A stretch of 64,000 nucleotides of DNA from an uncultured Alloprevotella sp. (GTDB lineage: Bacteria; Bacteroidota; Bacteroidia; Bacteroidales; Bacteroidaceae): NCBI GenBank assembly GCA_944322325.1, contig CALUOQ010000013.1:1-64000 (forward strand), read 5' to 3'. Every line of letters begins with the position of its first letter. Position 1 is the first letter of the stretch. The notes under the pieces are model-generated. The model had not been told where the DNA came from, made no database searches, and worked only from the letters and a program-made list of their open reading frames with translations. Positions 25,463 to 34,471 of the stretch are shown here, piece by piece. The position numbers and the translations under genes were made by a program.

Positions 25463-25560
25463 AAGCGTAGTCATCCGAAAAACGGGCGCAGCGATAGTTT
25501 TTCCTATCGCTACGCCCGTCGATTCTGTCGCTGCGCCAGGATTTGTCGGCGCGGCGACTG
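25463..25560. repeat. 21-bp-period array C, with an orientation switch
   Basis: Cores CGTAG (25466) and CGCAG (25487) are 21 bp apart in one orientation. CTACG (25510), CTGCG (25531) and CGGCG (25552) are 21 bp apart in the other. The switch makes a near-palindrome, acgggcgcagcgatag / ctatcgctacgcccgt, centred at about 25500, which could fold as a hairpin downstream of the gene at 25565 on the minus strand. The array lies between that gene and nrnA. Confidence 0.8.
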
Positions 25561-25564
25561 GGAC

Positions 25565-26224
25565 TCACGGTTCGAGAACCAGTTGCTGGGTCACTTTGTC
25601 CTTCGTGACTTTCATCTGGAGCGGATTGGGGTTGTCGGTGTTCTTTTCTCCGTACTGGAACTCCATGAAACCGGTCCCTTTGCCAGACTGGTGCCAGTCG
25701 CACATTTCGGCCTTTGCGACTTCGTAAGTGCGGTTCAGTGCGTCGGTGATGTTCATGCCGTCGACGATGATGGTCTCGTCCTTGTAGGGTGCGTCGCCGA
25801 GGAAGTGCAGGCATTTGTTGTAAAAGCTGAGTTGGGCCGGCGACATGTTGCGGTAGCCGCAGTATTCGCACGCGGGGTCGACATGGTCGAGGTAGTTGCG
25901 GAACTCGTAGCGGAAGGTGCGCAGGCAAATCAGGTAGAGCAGGTATTCGCCGTAGTCGTAGCCGTCGCGGAAGTCTATCTGCTTGCCGTTGCGGGTGAAC
26001 GTGTAGTATTTGTCGGTGTAGTACTTCTTTCCCTGTTTGTTGGTTTTGAGGCCACGCTGTACGTACGTGGCTTCTATCCCCTCGTGGGGGCAGACTTCGA
26101 CTCTTTCTACTTTTTCGACTTCCTCTTTCTTGACGATTTCGTTCCTGTGGCTGTTGTTTGTCGTGCAGATCCACAGTGTGGAGAGCACGAGCGCACCGAT
26201 GATGAGGCAGATGGTTATAAGCAT
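25565..26224 (-). CDS. Unknown protein with N-terminal membrane anchor
   Basis: A 219-residue protein. Residues 1-20 (MLITICLIIGALVLSTLWIC) form a membrane anchor or signal, followed by a charged linker (EEVEKVERVEV). The rest is soluble and contains a C-x2-C motif (DPACEYCGYRNM) and the stretch KYYTFTRNGKQIDFRDGYDY. I do not recognise a family. The C-x2-C with an upstream CPHEG could bind metal, which is speculation. Array C begins 5 bp after its stop. Confidence 0.65.
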   Translation of the reverse strand: MLITICLIIGALVLSTLWICTTNNSHRNEIVKKEEVEKVERVEVCPHEGIEATYVQRGLKTNKQGKKYYTDKYYTFTRNGKQIDFRDGYDYGEYLLYLICLRTFRYEFRNYLDHVDPACEYCGYRNMSPAQLSFYNKCLHFLGDAPYKDETIIVDGMNITDALNRTYEVAKAEMCDWHQSGKGTGFMEFQYGEKNTDNPNPLQMKVTKDKVTQQLVLEP

Positions 26225-26710
26225 AAGGCATGACGTTTTTACGGTGAGTAATGAAGTTGGGTTGCTCCACGGCGTGGGGCATGGGGACTGGGCGTCCGGA
26301 CCGGCTGTCGGCAGGCCGGCGCTCCGCGGGCCGTGTATGGCCGCGCGGCGGACCGCCGGTGGCCGGTGGCCGGCTTCAGTTGCCGGAATGTTCGGAAGCG
26401 GGTACGGCCTCTGCTTAGGAAACCGTCGCCCGAAACGGGGATATACGTTTCCATGTTCCTGCTGATTTCAAAAGTGTCGCCCAGTCTCCTTTTGGCGGCG
26501 TTCGACTAAGGGTTTCAAGAAAAGCGTGAGACTGTGTTCGGCCTATCGCACATCGGGGTGTCGGCCCTTCCTCTTGAAGTCATCGCAGGGATAGGAATGC
26601 AGGGTAAGCAAAAACGTCTTCTTGGTCCGCAGCCAGATGGCTTCGGGACTATGCAAAGATACCCCGAATAATTTGAGGAATCCAGACGGAGGAGGACAAA
26701 ATTCGGAAAA
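26225..26710. other. Intergenic stretch with possible gene relic
   Basis: About 490 bases before the terminator of the heparinase-like gene. On the minus strand, roughly 26515-26650, a frame reads like coding sequence (PEAIWLRTKKTFLLTLHSYP and CDDFKRKGRHPDV) but has a stop soon after and no start. It may be a remnant of a lost gene; no family is recognised. Confidence 0.4.
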
Positions 26711-26756
26711 AGCGTAAAAGGGGCAAAAAGTGCCGACTTTTCGTCCCTTTTACGCT
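26711..26756 (-). terminator. Terminator of the heparinase-like gene
   Basis: Arms agcgtaaaaggg (26711-26722) and cccttttacgct (26745-26756) lie 34 bases past the minus-strand stop. On the minus strand the stem is followed by tttttccgaattttg. Confidence 0.8.
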
Positions 26757-26790
26757 GTGACAGGAAGTGCTTGCGGTGTGCCTGACTGTT

Positions 26791-28725
26791 TCAGCGGCGG
26801 CTTATGCTGAAGGAGTACCGCCCTTTGGTCTCGAGGCGCTTGGCCTTGAAGGAGAGGCGGTATATCTGTTTGCCCCAGACGCGGGACAGGCGCGGGTCGG
26901 GCAGGGCGACGGTGTCTACGCTCAAGTCGAGGCGGCTGGCGTCGTAGCGCAGCTCGGCCCCGACGCTGTCCACGCGGATGCCGACGCGGCCGGGGCGCGA
27001 CGTGTCCACCTCGCCCCAAGTCATGAAGTTGACCACGTTGGGCGCCACGGTCTCGGTGAGCACGAAGTCGTCGGTCACGTCGACGCGGTCCTTGCGGACG
27101 CGGTAAGCACGGGTCCAGCGCTCCACCTTGGCTTCGGGCGGATAGGCCGTGGCGATGTTCGTCTCGAAGCGGCCGGGCTGTGCCTCGACATCGGAGGCCT
27201 TGTACTTACGGCCGTTGCGCTGGGCCACGCCGTTAATGAGGGGCAGGTTGTGATAGTTGCTTTGCATGGTCCAGATGGTGTAGCGCTCGCTGCTGAAGGT
27301 CTGGCGCGTGTAGGTGCCGACGCCGGCGTCGATCATCACGGGCGTCTGGTCTATCCACAGGGAGAAGGTGCCCACGTCGTTGTGGTTGTGGCTTTCGTCG
27401 TTGTGTCCGCCCTTGGTGGCGAGGAAAAGGCCCCCGGGCGTCGTGAGGTAGCAGAACTGCGTCTCGTCGTACCACGTGAAAGGCGGCGTGGTGTGGCCGG
27501 GCGTGGCCTCGCGCAGCTCCTTGTCGACAGCTATGGCGGCCAGCGTGCGCCCCACGTCGCGACCGCAGTTGGGCGCGGCCGGTGCCTTGCGCATCAGGGC
27601 GGCGAAGCCCTTGAGCTCGTCGCTGCCGACAGCCTTGCCGAAGCGGTAGATGAGCGGGGCGTCGCCGTCGCCCTTGGCCGAGGCGTCGGCGAAGTTCACG
27701 ACCCAGCCGTTGCCGACGTACGAGCGCGAGATGTATTCGCCCATGTGGCGGACGAGGGGTTCGTCCCATACGTTCACCTTGCCGTCCGTAGCCTGGGCCA
27801 GGAGTTCGAGGTAGTCGAGCGTCTTGCCGGCGGCGTGGCCCCAGTACGAGGGGCCTTCCTCGCAACCGCCGTCGGCCTTGATGTAGTTCAGGAACTTGTC
27901 CACGGACTCCATCGTCAGCCGTACGCCGCGTGCCAGCCGGTCGCGGTCGTCCTCCATGAGCAGGAAGGTGGCCAGCACGTTGCTGTTGCACCATGGATTC
28001 CAGTTGTTGAGCATCTGCCCGCGGTAGTTGCGCCCCATCCACCAGAAGGCGTCATTCTCGACGTAGGGGTCCATGATGCGCACCTGGAGCTCGTGGCGCA
28101 GGCGGCGGGAGATTTCGGGGTCGACGCGGTCGAAGGCTTCGTGCATGAAGTAGTAGGTCCACGAGAGCAGCGCCCCCATGTCGCCCGAGACAAGGTCAAT
28201 GACGGGATAGTCGTACGCCGGCAGGGCGCGGTGCGTGGGTTGCACGACGAGGTGGGCGGCCAGGGCCCACGACGTCATCTCGCAGGCTTGGAACACGCCG
28301 TTGATGAGTTGGTCCGTAAAGCGCCCCTTGCCCTCGGCCAGCTCGGCCAGCAGCAGGTCGGCGATGGCGCGGTTGTTGCTCTCGAGGGGCGATTCCATGA
28401 CGTCGCGGTTGCCCGAGCGTTCGAACTCCAGGTAGTCCGTCGCCCGCACCACGCGCCACTCGTAGTCGAGTCGCTTTTCGCCCCGGCGGATGTAGTCGTC
28501 GCGGTACTCGCCCAGGAAGTCCGCCCAGCCCTGACGGTCGGCATAGGCGGGGTAGGGCACCCAGGCGCGGTCGGCTACGAGGGCGGCTTTCAGGGTTTCG
28601 AGGTCGGCCCGTCCGGTCAGCAGGTTGCGCTCCGTGTAGGCCGAAGCCGTCGTGGCGCTTAGCACGAAAGCAAGCGCGGCGCACAGCCTGAGCAGCGCCG
28701 TGCGGCAGGAGGTTTTCACACTCAT
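26791..28725 (-). CDS. Heparinase II/III-like secreted protein
   Basis: A 644-residue secreted protein. The signal peptide is in the first 30 or so residues (LCAALAFVLSATTASA). An alpha-toroid follows at about residues 60-360 (GRNYRGQMLNNWNPWCNSNV, DGGCEEGPSYWGHAAGKTLD). The C-terminal beta part holds the heparinase II/III hallmark GGHNDESHNHNDVGTFSLW, with the histidines expected at the active site. Members cleave uronic-acid-containing polysaccharides or act as oligosaccharide lyases; the polysaccharide cannot be named. The ATG at 28725 is preferred over one 30 bases upstream because the signal peptide then has normal length. It stands alone with its own promoter and terminator. Confidence 0.85.
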   Translation of the reverse strand: MSVKTSCRTALLRLCAALAFVLSATTASAYTERNLLTGRADLETLKAALVADRAWVPYPAYADRQGWADFLGEYRDDYIRRGEKRLDYEWRVVRATDYLEFERSGNRDVMESPLESNNRAIADLLLAELAEGKGRFTDQLINGVFQACEMTSWALAAHLVVQPTHRALPAYDYPVIDLVSGDMGALLSWTYYFMHEAFDRVDPEISRRLRHELQVRIMDPYVENDAFWWMGRNYRGQMLNNWNPWCNSNVLATFLLMEDDRDRLARGVRLTMESVDKFLNYIKADGGCEEGPSYWGHAAGKTLDYLELLAQATDGKVNVWDEPLVRHMGEYISRSYVGNGWVVNFADASAKGDGDAPLIYRFGKAVGSDELKGFAALMRKAPAAPNCGRDVGRTLAAIAVDKELREATPGHTTPPFTWYDETQFCYLTTPGGLFLATKGGHNDESHNHNDVGTFSLWIDQTPVMIDAGVGTYTRQTFSSERYTIWTMQSNYHNLPLINGVAQRNGRKYKASDVEAQPGRFETNIATAYPPEAKVERWTRAYRVRKDRVDVTDDFVLTETVAPNVVNFMTWGEVDTSRPGRVGIRVDSVGAELRYDASRLDLSVDTVALPDPRLSRVWGKQIYRLSFKAKRLETKGRYSFSISRR

Positions 28726-29128
28726 AGTTTTTCTTGTGGTTAGGGTTGTCAGCATATTTTATTATAGGTAGGTGAACGTATGTCGGCGGCAAAGGTATCC
28801 GTTTTTCCCGTACGCGCCGCCCGCGGCGCCCGAAAACCGCTCAGTCCGGTTGCGACCTGCTGCTCGCAGTCCACGAAAAATTCCTCAGGTACGAGGACGG
28901 TTTTCTCCATATTTGAAGAAAAATTTCCGCAGCAGACGAAATCAAAAATGGACTGCGTGCCGGAGGCCTGGCCACGCGGGAGAGCTCTCGGTCTGCGCCC
29001 GGGTCGAGGTGCGGGGCGGAGGAAACAGGCTAAGTGCGGCGACGGATGAAAATTCCATGCCGATTTAATTGGCTATAACTGTTTTTTGTTATTTTTTGCA
29101 GGACAAAAACCAACTAAAAGCAACTGTT
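28726..29128. other. Divergent promoter region, heparinase-like gene and lipoprotein gene
   Basis: About 400 bases. It contains the minus-strand -7 box at 28790-28797 and, near 29090-29098, a one-base-longer TA-T-run-G that may serve the lipoprotein gene. A 54-codon minus-strand frame spans the -7 box and is not accepted as a gene. Confidence 0.55.
28790..28797 (-). promoter_or_regulatory. -7 box (TACCTTTG, minus strand) for the heparinase-like gene
   Basis: Plus-strand CAAAGGTA, about 65 bases before the ATG at 28725. Confidence 0.5.
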
Positions 29129-30061
29129 ATGATGAAAAACTGGTTGATGGGCGGCGCGGCCGCCGTGTGTCTCGCTCTGTGCCTTACGTCCTGTAGCGAC
29201 AGCGAAGACGAAGAGAAAGTGTACGCCGTGGCTCCGCAGTGGGCCGGGAAGATTACGTTTACGCCCTCCGAGGATATCCGTCCGGGCGAGAAGGTGACGG
29301 CGAGCATCCTGCTGCCCACGGGCGGCGAGAACATCGCCACAGCTTCCTATACCTGGAACGATTACATCGACGGTACCAACGACGGCACGCAGTCCACCTA
29401 TACGTTGTTCACCACCGGTCGGCGCGGAGGAACGTACATCGTGTCTTTCGAGGCCCGCTATACGTTCTCGATGCTCGACGCGACGGGCAACTCGATGTGC
29501 GTGCTGCGTCAGGACACCGTGTGTGCCGTAGAGTCGTGCGACGCGTTCGGTTCGAACTGGACGGACAACGTCGCCCGCACGTGCCAGATATACCCGAGCC
29601 TCAAGCCCAGCGACGACGATCCCAACGTGTACACCGGACGGGTGATGGACTGGCTCAGCCAGAGTTCCACGGGCACCATCGTGCGTGACTTCTACTTCCA
29701 GAATGACCGCCTGGCGCGGATAAAGGAAGAAGAGACGCTGAAGAGCTCGACGGCCCGGAGCTATGTGGACAAGCTGGCTCAGTTGCGCGAGAAGGCTGAA
29801 GAGGAATTGTTCCAGGTTCCGACGAGGGAATACTACGTGTCGGAAAGCGCGCCCGGCGACACTGTAGACATCGATTTCAACCAAAGCGGCAACGAGTGGA
29901 AGGACGAGCTGGGTGCCCAGCTGAGCGCCGGTACTGTCCGCGTTTACAGCGAGTTGCATTCGAAGTACGGCGTGAACACCATCATGCGCATCAGCGTGGC
30001 CAACTGCGGCAACGGCGACAACGAGGTCCGCTTTACCCGCGAATACAAGCCGGCCCGCTAA
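29129..30061 (+). CDS. Surface lipoprotein of unknown function (tandem paralog 1)
   Basis: A 310-residue lipoprotein: hydrophobic segment LMGGAAAVCLALCLTSC, then an acidic run (SDSEDEE) right after the cysteine, which in Bacteroidetes marks export to the cell surface. A beta-rich domain begins FTPSEDIRPGEKVTASI and LPTGGENIATASYTWNDY, which recur in the next gene. No enzyme motif is recognised. ATG 29129 and 29132 are both possible starts. It ends at a hairpin 26 bp downstream. Confidence 0.8.
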   Translation: MMKNWLMGGAAAVCLALCLTSCSDSEDEEKVYAVAPQWAGKITFTPSEDIRPGEKVTASILLPTGGENIATASYTWNDYIDGTNDGTQSTYTLFTTGRRGGTYIVSFEARYTFSMLDATGNSMCVLRQDTVCAVESCDAFGSNWTDNVARTCQIYPSLKPSDDDPNVYTGRVMDWLSQSSTGTIVRDFYFQNDRLARIKEEETLKSSTARSYVDKLAQLREKAEEELFQVPTREYYVSESAPGDTVDIDFNQSGNEWKDELGAQLSAGTVRVYSELHSKYGVNTIMRISVANCGNGDNEVRFTREYKPAR

Positions 30062-30086
30062 GCGGACGGCAACCGACAGTCATTGC

Positions 30087-30131
30087 GCCCCGGCCACGGC
30101 ATCCACCCGAAGGTGGAGCCGCGGCCGGGGC
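30087..30131 (+). terminator. Hairpin after lipoprotein paralog 1
   Basis: Arms gccccggccacggc (30087-30100) and gccgcggccggggc (30118-30131), followed by ttcttcgt. Confidence 0.7.
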
Positions 30132-30217
30132 TTCTTCGTGGTTGTAACGGGCCTGTCGGGGCGGAGTAGAAAATGAAGTTGGCGGGATGCGAGGACATGG
30201 CGTACCGTTTTTTGTCG

Positions 30218-30225
30218 TATATTTG
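30218..30225 (+). promoter_or_regulatory. -7 box (TATATTTG) for lipoprotein paralog 2
   Basis: Exact TAnnTTTG, 32 bases before the ATG at 30257. Together with the hairpin upstream it shows that the two paralogs are separate transcription units. Confidence 0.5.
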
Positions 30226-30256
30226 CGCGTCAAGAATTTCTAAAGCAGTGATAAAA

Positions 30257-31165
30257 ATGAAAAATCGGATGATGGGCGGCATGGCCGCCGTGTGTCTGGC
30301 CCTGAGCCTGACGGCTTGTAGTGACGACGACGTGCTGTACGGCGTGGCTCCGACGATGAACGGCCGGCTCAGCCTGTCGCGTACGGAGGACATACGCCCC
30401 GGCGAAGCGTTGACGGCAAGTATCCCCCTGCCCACCGGAGGCGAGAACATTTACGAGGCTACCTATACGTGGAATAACTTCTATGAGGGCGAGGAGCGTG
30501 ACGGCGTGTCCTATTATGCCTTCCACGCGCCTGAGGAGCCGGGTACTTACACCCTGGCGTTCGGCGCCCGTTACATCTTTTCCTCCCCCACAACATCGGG
30601 CGACATCTACAATACGCAAGGAATCGAGCTGGACTACACCGTGGTGAGCTGCGATATTTTCAGCTCAAAGTGGGCGGACAGCGCCGAACGCACGTGTGAA
30701 ATCTATCCCGGCCTTGAGGCCTCGGCGGACAGTGTCGGCACGTACGTAGGGCACTTCCCGGACGTCCTGCAGACGAACACCACGGACGAGGTGGAGCGCT
30801 CGTACGTGTTCACGGGCGACCGGCTGACTGAAGTCCGCGAGGTGCTGGATTTTTCGGCCGCCAGTGCCGTGTCTTACGGCCGCAAGCTTGCCCTCATGCG
30901 CCGTCTGGCTTTGCGCGAGCTCGGCATGACTTCCGTGCGTGAGTACTACGTGACTGTCGACGACCCCGACACGCCCGTCAGCTTTGACGCCGACGCTGCG
31001 GACGACAGTTGGATGGCAGACTTGGGTGCTAAGGCTATCGCCGGCACGCACCGCATTTACTGCGAGCTCCGCTCGGCCGGTACACAGCTCGTCATCAGCA
31101 TGGCCCAGCGCGGTGAGGGCTTCAACGAGGTGCGCTTCGAACGTGTTTACAGCCCTATGCAGTAA
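30257..31165 (+). CDS. Surface lipoprotein of unknown function (tandem paralog 2)
   Basis: A 302-residue paralog of the gene at 29129. The lipobox region AAVCLALSLTAC is followed by SDDD, a surface-export pattern. The motif LSRTEDIRPGEALTASI and LPTGGENIYEATYTWNNF match paralog 1 closely. The C-terminal parts also align (DAADDSWMADLGAKAIAG against QSGNEWKDELGAQLSAG). Identity is moderate, so the duplication is old. No function can be assigned; adhesion or glycan binding is possible but unsupported. Confidence 0.8.
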   Translation: MKNRMMGGMAAVCLALSLTACSDDDVLYGVAPTMNGRLSLSRTEDIRPGEALTASIPLPTGGENIYEATYTWNNFYEGEERDGVSYYAFHAPEEPGTYTLAFGARYIFSSPTTSGDIYNTQGIELDYTVVSCDIFSSKWADSAERTCEIYPGLEASADSVGTYVGHFPDVLQTNTTDEVERSYVFTGDRLTEVREVLDFSAASAVSYGRKLALMRRLALRELGMTSVREYYVTVDDPDTPVSFDADAADDSWMADLGAKAIAGTHRIYCELRSAGTQLVISMAQRGEGFNEVRFERVYSPMQ

Positions 31166-31189
31166 AGCTGCCGTAAGTCTCTGCATATG

Positions 31190-31239
31190 AAGTTCCGCTC
31201 TTGGCGTGTCCAGCCTTGCTGGTCGCCGGTGCGGAACTT
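31190..31239 (+). terminator. Hairpin after lipoprotein paralog 2
   Basis: Arms aagttccgc (31190-31198) and gcggaactt (31231-31239), followed by tctttgtgtg. Confidence 0.55.
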
Positions 31240-31321
31240 TCTTTGTGTGTACAACGGCAGGCGAATGATTTTTTAACACGACGAAATTGCCGAGTGCCGT
31301 ACGAGTAGTATGGAAAACCGC

Positions 31322-31329
31322 TATTTTTG
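31322..31329 (+). promoter_or_regulatory. -7 box (TATTTTTG) for the C10 protease gene
   Basis: Exact TAnnTTTG, 25 bases before the ATG at 31354. Confidence 0.5.
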
Positions 31330-31353
31330 CCTTGTTTTATAAGGATTATAATT

Positions 31354-33840
31354 ATGTGTAAACGTTTACTTACTGTGTTTGCGGTAGCGTGGGGTACTCT
31401 CAGCCTGTCGGCCGGGCCGCGTTCGACTGCTGAGGCCGAGCAGCTTGCTGCCAATTTTTTCGAGAAACACGCTGTGAAAGCGCGCGGCGCTGCGGAGACC
31501 GGAGGGGTGACGCTGGCAGCCACGTCGGCCGATCTGTCGACCGCGTCGCGGACCGTACGCCAGGCTTCTGTGCCGGCTTACTACGTGTACAATCAGGCGG
31601 ACAACGGTTTCGTCATCATCTCGGGCGACGACCGTATGCCCGAAGTGCTGGGCTATTCGTTCGAGGGTGAGTTCGCCCTCAGCGAGGTGCCCGACAACAT
31701 GCGTGCCTGGCTGCAGCTCTACGAACTGAAGCGGGACGAACTCGACGCCCCGGGTGCCGTAGTTGAACCCTCGTCCGCCCCGACGGCGGACGAGGGCCTT
31801 GCCCCGTCGGTCGAGCCGTTGCTGGGCGACATCAATTACAATCAGAACGACCCGTACAACCGCAAGTGTCCTACGGTAAACGGCCAGCGGTGTGTGACGG
31901 GATGCGTGGCTACGGCAATGGCTCAAGTCATGCGTTACTATAAGTATCCCGAGAAAGGCACTCGTGTCAAAGGATATACGACGCAGACCCATGGCATTCA
32001 GCTTACATATAACTACGTGCGCACCACGTTCGACTGGGACAATATGTTGCCCGCCTACACGTCGGGGCAGTACAACGCGACGGAAGCCGACGCTGTGGCC
32101 GAGCTGATGTTGGCCTGCGGAGTGGCCGCCAGTATGAATTATACACCCTCGGAGTCAGGCGCTGTGACGACGACAGCCTTGGCGGGCATGATGGATTATC
32201 TGAGCTATAACCCATACGCATACATGGCCTCGGCCTTCTGTTATTCGCTGGAGGAATGGCAGAACCTGATAAAGAGCGAGCTGAGCGCCCGGCGGCCTGT
32301 CTTGTTTAGCGCGGCCGATGAGGTGCCGAGCGGTCATGCTTTCGTCATAGACGGCTACGACGAGACGGGGCTTTTCCATATCAATTGGGGATGGTCCGGG
32401 TCGAGCAACGGTTATTACCTGGTGACGAAGTTGAAACCGGGTGTGTCCGGAATTGGCGGCAGCGACGGGTCGGGTTATCAGTTCGAGCAAATGATGGCCG
32501 TGGGACTGGCTCCGTCTACGCAACTCTCGGAAGTGCGGTCGTATTTCGAAATGGGGCGTCTCGACATTGATGCGCAGAACCTCAAGGCTACGGCCAACGC
32601 GATTTACAACCGGGCCAATGAGTTTACAGGCCGCATGGCCATCATTGCTGATTTGAACGGCGAGCAAAAGCCGATTAGCAATATCGTCTCGTTGTCCGGT
32701 TTGGCGATTACTTATGGGTACACGAGTTATGGTTTCAACTTGAACGTGCCCTCCGGGATGGCTGATGGTGTCTACGAAGTGTACGTGGGCACAAGGCTGA
32801 ACGAAGGCCGTACTTGGGACCGCGTACGTACGGAGTATGGTATAAGCCCAGAGCATTTCCTCGTCGTCGAGAACGGCAAGGCGCGCTTTGTCGAAGAAGA
32901 CGACGGCACCATTGTGCCGGAAATCACGGTGACGCCGGCCGGCGAACTGCACAGCAACCGTTCAGAGCTGTTTACGATTGTCATCAAGAATCCCCGTCCC
33001 GAGCATGAATTTACGGGCCGCATCGAACTGGCTGTGCTTGATGAGAATCAGAATCAGCTTAAGAGTCAGCGCATCGAGCAGGTTTACGTCGGTCCCGGCG
33101 AAACGGACACTATCGTCTGCGCGGTGAAGATGCCGGAATACGTGGGCAAGGCTTTTATCCGCCCGATATGGATGTACAGCTATACCAATCATTATGTGGG
33201 CGAACCGCTCGAAGTGACTATTGGTGAACAAGGGACGCCAGCCCAAGTGGTGCGCGCCATTCGCTGCAAGCTGGCCGACTCGCGGGTAGCGACAGGGTCA
33301 AACATCGTATGTACCGGGCAGATAGGCATCAGCGGGGCCGGCGATTACTTCGACGGTTCTCTTGTCGCCTACCTCTACCGCAATGGTTCGTCGAGCGCGG
33401 CGGTGCAGACGCAGCGTTTCCCTGTCAACTTGCAGAAAGGCGAGGTGCAGGACTTCAGCGTCACGCTGAACGCGGACGTCACCCCCGGTTCCTACTCGTT
33501 CCGTCTCTACGCTTACGATGCGTCGAAAAGCTCTCCGCTCACCCAGCTTTGGACCTCGTCCGTGCTCGTCACGGTCATTGTGGGTATCCCCTCGGTCGAG
33601 TCTGGCGACGGTCTGCAAATTGAGGTGGAAAAAGGCGCGTCCGTGGTCAGCTTGACGAGCGATCAGCCCATGCGCAGTGTCCACCTGTACAGCGCTCAGG
33701 GCGCTTTGCTGCGACAAACTACGCTTTCTGGCAGCGACAGGGCTTACAACCTCGACGTGGCGGACCTCTCCGCGGGGACTTATATTGTGCAGGTCACTCT
33801 TGCTGACGGCACCGTCCAGCAAGCGAAGTTTGCTCGTTGA
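31354..33840 (+). CDS. C10 family cysteine protease (streptopain type) with type IX secretion tail
   Basis: An 828-residue secreted protease. Signal peptide (residues 1-20), a propeptide inhibitor-like domain to about residue 150 (PAYYVYNQADNGFVIISGDD), then the C10 catalytic domain. C184 in RCVTGCVATAMAQVMRYYKY is the nucleophile, H328 in PSGHAFVIDGYD the partner histidine, and W345 lies in FHINWGWSG. About 350 residues of beta-rich modules follow, and the last 75 or so (SVHLYSAQGALLRQTTLS, LSAGTYIVQV) form a type IX secretion sorting domain. The protein is thus expected to cross the outer membrane by the Por/T9SS system and stay on the surface or be released. Relatives include streptopain and Porphyromonas/Prevotella interpain-like proteases, which cleave host proteins. 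A small lipoprotein gene follows by 32 bp. Confidence 0.93.
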   Translation: MCKRLLTVFAVAWGTLSLSAGPRSTAEAEQLAANFFEKHAVKARGAAETGGVTLAATSADLSTASRTVRQASVPAYYVYNQADNGFVIISGDDRMPEVLGYSFEGEFALSEVPDNMRAWLQLYELKRDELDAPGAVVEPSSAPTADEGLAPSVEPLLGDINYNQNDPYNRKCPTVNGQRCVTGCVATAMAQVMRYYKYPEKGTRVKGYTTQTHGIQLTYNYVRTTFDWDNMLPAYTSGQYNATEADAVAELMLACGVAASMNYTPSESGAVTTTALAGMMDYLSYNPYAYMASAFCYSLEEWQNLIKSELSARRPVLFSAADEVPSGHAFVIDGYDETGLFHINWGWSGSSNGYYLVTKLKPGVSGIGGSDGSGYQFEQMMAVGLAPSTQLSEVRSYFEMGRLDIDAQNLKATANAIYNRANEFTGRMAIIADLNGEQKPISNIVSLSGLAITYGYTSYGFNLNVPSGMADGVYEVYVGTRLNEGRTWDRVRTEYGISPEHFLVVENGKARFVEEDDGTIVPEITVTPAGELHSNRSELFTIVIKNPRPEHEFTGRIELAVLDENQNQLKSQRIEQVYVGPGETDTIVCAVKMPEYVGKAFIRPIWMYSYTNHYVGEPLEVTIGEQGTPAQVVRAIRCKLADSRVATGSNIVCTGQIGISGAGDYFDGSLVAYLYRNGSSSAAVQTQRFPVNLQKGEVQDFSVTLNADVTPGSYSFRLYAYDASKSSPLTQLWTSSVLVTVIVGIPSVESGDGLQIEVEKGASVVSLTSDQPMRSVHLYSAQGALLRQTTLSGSDRAYNLDVADLSAGTYIVQVTLADGTVQQAKFAR

Positions 33841-33872
33841 CCTCTTGTTGTATAACCCGTTACATGTGAGCA

Positions 33873-34433
33873 ATGAAACATAATCGAATTTTTCAGAAAG
33901 GAACTCTTGCCGCAGCAGGTGGTCTTTTGCTCTGTGCAGCTGCGGCTGCGGGGTGCGCGTCCCATCGGGGCGACGCTTCTTCCGAGCCGGCAGTTTCGGC
34001 CGGTAGCCCGTCAGTGCCGCCCGGCGGGACGATCGCGGGTGGCAGTCCCCAGGTGGCGTCACCTCCAGTCATCATTTACAAGACGCGGAAGGACTATTCG
34101 CACAACGTGCCCGTGATAATGGACGCGTCGCGCCGTCGCATCGTTTCGTACCCGGCTCCTTCCGACTTGCGGCGGGGCAAGGAGCTCGCCTTGCCTACTC
34201 TGCTCGAGGGCGGTTTCTGGCTTGACAACCGGGGCATCAACGAGCATGTGGCCTTCCTCACTTATACATACGAGGAGTACAGCCGCCTGCCTAAAGCCCC
34301 GTCGATGGACGAACTCATGGCGCACCTGCTCGACAAGCAGCCACTGGTTGATTTCCGTGTGTGTGGCCGTCGGGCGGATTACGACGACATTGTGAGCGAA
34401 CTCAACGCGCTGATTCGCCGTAACGGCTGGTAG
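33873..34433 (+). CDS. Conserved Bacteroidales lipoprotein, function unknown
   Basis: A 186-residue lipoprotein. Signal segment LAAAGGLLLCAAAAAGC gives the lipid cysteine C27. A proline- and glycine-rich linker (about 40-65) leads to a compact domain with YKTRKDYSHNVPVIMD, LPTLLEGGFWLDNRGINEHV and AFLTYTYEEYSRLPKAPSMD. The domain resembles a conserved Bacteroidales hypothetical family of no known role. It is 32 bp after the C10 protease and ends in a strong terminator, so the two are likely one operon; it might assist or inhibit the protease, which is inference. Confidence 0.75.
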   Translation: MKHNRIFQKGTLAAAGGLLLCAAAAAGCASHRGDASSEPAVSAGSPSVPPGGTIAGGSPQVASPPVIIYKTRKDYSHNVPVIMDASRRRIVSYPAPSDLRRGKELALPTLLEGGFWLDNRGINEHVAFLTYTYEEYSRLPKAPSMDELMAHLLDKQPLVDFRVCGRRADYDDIVSELNALIRRNGW

Positions 34434-34471
34434 CGCGTTCCCGGTGAGGGCTTCGCCCGAAAGAAAAATAT

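Noticed and set aside
28731-28913. 54-codon minus-strand frame (starts MEKTVLVPEEF) upstream of the heparinase-like gene
   Set aside because: It spans the promoter of that gene and has no support beyond being open.
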